A stretch of 6,365 nt of DNA from Patescibacteria group bacterium. Its GTDB lineage: Bacteria > Patescibacteriota > Saccharimonadia > Saccharimonadales > HK-STAS-PATE-42. Each line of letters starts with the position of its first letter. The stretch's first letter is position 1. Positions 5,064 through 6,365 of this stretch are shown in pieces. Under the pieces are notes generated by a model. The model did not search any database. It was given only the letters and a program-made list of their open reading frames with translations, and was not told the origin of the DNA. The stretch covers positions 1 through 6,365 of the forward strand of contig JAUPUA010000007.1 of the NCBI GenBank assembly GCA_030917805.1. Reading direction: 5' to 3'. Position numbers and translations under genes: made by a program.

Positions 5064-6141
5064 ATCTATACCCCTCACACAACCTCTGCAAATACCTTAA
5101 ATTATGAACTCCAGCCAGAGCCCCAGCCAGGGGCTCGTTTGCTTTATACTGCGCCCTAAACCAGCTCTTCGTAAAGTTATTTACGCAGGAATAACAATCA
5201 CAGCCCACCTCAATCGGCTCATTACTAAGCTTGAATCTCTCAGCCTTTAAGCTTATCTGCTCATCACCAGTTATCCAAACTGAACTGTGTCGGGCATTAC
5301 GGGTTGGCAAAACACAATCAAACATATCGATTCCGCACTCAATTGCCTTTCGCATATCAACCGGATGACCCACCCCCATTAAATAGTGCGGTCTCGGACT
5401 ATCATCAAACTTATCGGCGAGGAATTCTAACATCTCGTGCATCTCCTCCCTAGTCTCCCCAACAGAAAGCCCACCAATAGCTATACCATCAACAGCTTGA
5501 GATTGAATAAACTCTAAAGATTCCATCCGAAGCTCTTTAGAAAGCCCCCCCTGAACAATTCCAAATAGTTTAGGACCATCACCTTCCGGGAAGTTAAGCT
5601 TAAGAAGTCTTTCATGCTCAGTGACGCAGCGCTTAAGCCAGCGGTGAGTTCTCTCCATTGCCTCTCTTTGCCTGTGCCTCTCATTATGAAGATCCACCAC
5701 ATCGTCAAAAGCCATAATAATATCTGCGCCCAGATCATGCTGAATTTGAATCGACTTCTCAGGGCTAAGGAATATCGTATCGCCATTAACCGGATTCCTA
5801 AACTTAACACCTTCCTCGCTTATCTTCCGAATCTTCCCTAATGTATATACTTGGAAACCTCCCGAATCCGTCAGTGTAGGACCATGCCAATTCATCCACT
5901 TAGATGTTCCACCTCCAGCCTTAACCACTTCCCCCCCAGGCGATAAGTGCAGATGATAAGTATTGGCCAAGAGAATGCCCGATCCTGTAGACTTCACTAA
6001 TTCTGGCGACATAGATTTAACTGCCCCACGAGTCCCAACTGGCATAAAAGTTGGGGTCGTAACCTCTGTTCCATCTCGAAACTTCAGAATACCCGATCTT
6101 ACACCTTTCGTTGTGCTAATTACAGAAAAAAAATCACTCAT
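5056..6141 (-). CDS. tgt: tRNA-guanine(34) transglycosylase
   Basis: A 361-residue enzyme that exchanges guanine-34 of GUN-anticodon tRNAs (Asp, Asn, His, Tyr) for a queuosine precursor base. The family core is intact. TDSGGFQV carries the general acid/base Asp (D92). FGIVQGG (193-199) and AIGGLSVGE (221-229) form the base pocket. MFDCVLPTRNAR carries the nucleophile D275. The zinc site is CDCYSC (C314, C316, C319) with H346. Length is close to the roughly 370-385 of bacterial Tgt. One pocket position differs: the usual FDEC (Cys158 in Zymomonas numbering) is FDDV here, with Val148. The ATG at 6139-6141 gives the normal N-terminus and lies 11 nt from an extended -10. The 3' end overlaps the pyrophosphatase-like gene by 8 bp, tail to tail. 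No queuosine biosynthesis gene is in the window. Confidence 0.96.
   Translation of the reverse strand: MSDFFSVISTTKGVRSGILKFRDGTEVTTPTFMPVGTRGAVKSMSPELVKSTGSGILLANTYHLHLSPGGEVVKAGGGTSKWMNWHGPTLTDSGGFQVYTLGKIRKISEEGVKFRNPVNGDTIFLSPEKSIQIQHDLGADIIMAFDDVVDLHNERHRQREAMERTHRWLKRCVTEHERLLKLNFPEGDGPKLFGIVQGGLSKELRMESLEFIQSQAVDGIAIGGLSVGETREEMHEMLEFLADKFDDSPRPHYLMGVGHPVDMRKAIECGIDMFDCVLPTRNARHSSVWITGDEQISLKAERFKLSNEPIEVGCDCYSCVNNFTKSWFRAQYKANEPLAGALAGVHNLRYLQRLCEGYRSK
5118..5146 (+). terminator. Possible terminator for the tRNA-Val/pyrophosphatase-like transcript, inside tgt
   Basis: A perfect 7-bp GC-rich stem GAGCCCC (5118-5124) / GGGGCTC (5130-5136) with a 5-nt loop is followed on + by a T-rich stretch (TTTGCTTTA). 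It lies about 55 bp after the + gene's stop. No other hairpin was seen between the two convergent genes. The same bases encode the NEPLAGA part of Tgt, so coding constraint could also explain it. Confidence 0.4.
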
Positions 6142-6152
6142 TAATAAACTTC

Positions 6153-6161
6153 ATTATAACA
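6153..6161 (-). promoter_or_regulatory. Extended -10 promoter of tgt, very short leader
   Basis: TGT-TATAAT on the minus strand (6161 to 6153) is a perfect -10 with the TGn extension and no -35 at the right spacing. Eleven nt separate it from the ATG, giving a leader of about 3-5 nt, too short for a normal ribosome-binding site. Confidence 0.65.
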
Positions 6162-6198
6162 GAGGTAGCGACAATTAGCTAAGCCTAAAAGTCCCTCA

Positions 6199-6225
6199 TT
6201 AAGGCACTATCACCAAAGTGCTTAA
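6199..6225. repeat. Inverted repeat upstream of the last gene
   Basis: TTAAGGCACT (6199-6208) is complementary to AGTGCTTAA (6217-6225) apart from one bulged G, around an 8-nt centre. The inner GCACT/AGTGC arm recurs in the second inverted repeat at 6248-6261. It could be an operator or an RNA hairpin. It is not followed by a T run, so it is not a terminator for a + transcript. Confidence 0.4.
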
Positions 6226-6227
6226 CT

Positions 6228-6256
6228 TTGCAGCCGAGTAGATACCTCACTAAAAT
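6228..6256 (+). promoter_or_regulatory. Tentative promoter of the last gene (TTGCAG-17-TAAAAT)
   Basis: The -35-like TTGCAG (6228-6233) matches only the first three consensus positions. The -10-like TAAAAT (6251-6256) has one mismatch, and the spacer is 17 nt. The start would be at about 6263, leaving a leader of about 11 nt before the ATG at 6274. Confidence 0.35.
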
Positions 6257-6260
6257 AGTG
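6248..6260. repeat. Inverted repeat CACTA-AAA-TAGTG over the putative -10
   Basis: A perfect 5-bp inverted repeat with a 3-nt centre covers the tentative -10 TAAAAT and ends 13 nt before the ATG of the last gene. The right arm extended to ATAGTGC (6255-6261) is also a perfect complement of GCACTAT (6204-6210) in the upstream repeat. This suggests either a two-site operator or alternative pairings. Confidence 0.4.
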
Positions 6261-6273
6261 CAAACACATCAAA

Positions 6274-6365
6274 ATGCGTAACAAAAAACCTCACAAAACC
6301 AGCCCCACCGCCATCAAGCGCAAACTCTTTGGTAAAAAGATAAAGAAACAGGATCTGGCTATACC
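6274..6365 (+). CDS. Unrecognised basic protein, N-terminal fragment (3' end outside window)
   Basis: An open frame from ATG 6274 runs off the window end with no stop; 30 complete codons are visible. The N-terminus is strongly basic (MRNKKPHKTSPTAIKRKLFG, then KKIKKQDLAI) with no hydrophobic segment yet. Such starts occur on the cytoplasmic side of membrane proteins, including large penicillin-binding proteins, and on nucleic-acid-binding proteins, but 30 residues are not enough to assign a family. Supporting it as a gene are its position divergent from tgt, a plausible promoter and two inverted repeats just upstream, and the lack of any competing frame. There is no clear Shine-Dalgarno site. 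Confidence 0.5.
   Translation, partial: MRNKKPHKTSPTAIKRKLFGKKIKKQDLAI

Noticed and set aside
5514..5810. 98-codon open frame on the minus strand inside tgt
   Set aside because: It is out of frame with a fully conserved Tgt, and its composition looks like a frame-shifted shadow.
3..6141. Recoded TGA (Gly, as in Gracilibacteria, or Trp)
   Set aside because: All genes are full length without any in-frame TGA, and Gly and Trp positions use normal codons.
6155..6160. TATAAC on + as a promoter for the last gene
   Set aside because: There is no -35 at the right spacing, and these bases are explained by the tgt -10 on the opposite strand.

Overview
The window reads as a compact, AT-leaning bacterial chromosome segment full of housekeeping genes. 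It most resembles a Patescibacteria/CPR genome, perhaps Saccharibacteria. That assignment is an inference from gene content: a threonyl-tRNA synthetase with no TGS domain, a very short pyrophosphatase-like protein, a degenerate metallo-beta-lactamase-fold protein paired with a winged-helix/nucleotidyltransferase-like protein, an alkyltransferase-like (ATL) DNA repair protein, tiny intergenic gaps and few Shine-Dalgarno sites. No mobile element, CRISPR array or clear horizontal-transfer signature is visible.

Layout. Bases 3-194 hold the 3' end of rplT (ribosomal protein L20, +). A bidirectional terminator separates it from the convergent RNase P RNA gene rnpB (-, about 256-650). Then come rpmB (L28, 754-969, +) with its own good promoter, and a second bidirectional terminator. 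Two minus-strand blocks follow: a wHTH protein (1683-2345) coupled to an MBL-fold protein (1039-1680), and thrS (2779-4536) followed by an ATL gene (2443-2772). Divergent from thrS are tRNA-Val(GAC) (4588-4664, +) and, 12 nt after its CCA, a small pyrophosphatase-like gene (4677-5063, +). That gene overlaps the 3' end of tgt (5056-6141, -) by 8 bp. The window ends in the first 30 codons of an unrecognised basic protein (6274 onward, +).

How the genes relate. Most encode translation or RNA-maturation functions: L20, L28, RNase P RNA, ThrRS, tRNA-Val and tRNA-guanine transglycosylase. RNase P would mature the 5' end of the tRNA encoded here. A pyrophosphatase would remove PPi released by aminoacylation, if the divergent protein is active.

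The most interesting theme is promoter architecture. Five of the six best promoter candidates are extended -10 elements (TGn + TATAAT-like) with no convincing -35 box. Three of them lie only 8-11 nt before an ATG (thrS, wHTH gene, tgt), which predicts leaderless or nearly leaderless mRNAs. The thrS and tRNA-Val promoters are back to back and overlap. Protein-level oddities are a Tgt pocket with Val where preQ1-type enzymes have Cys, an ATL lacking both the reactive Cys and the usual Arg finger, and an MBL protein lacking the metal-binding HxHxDH motif. I found no clear new multi-gene system; the candidates are these local architectures.
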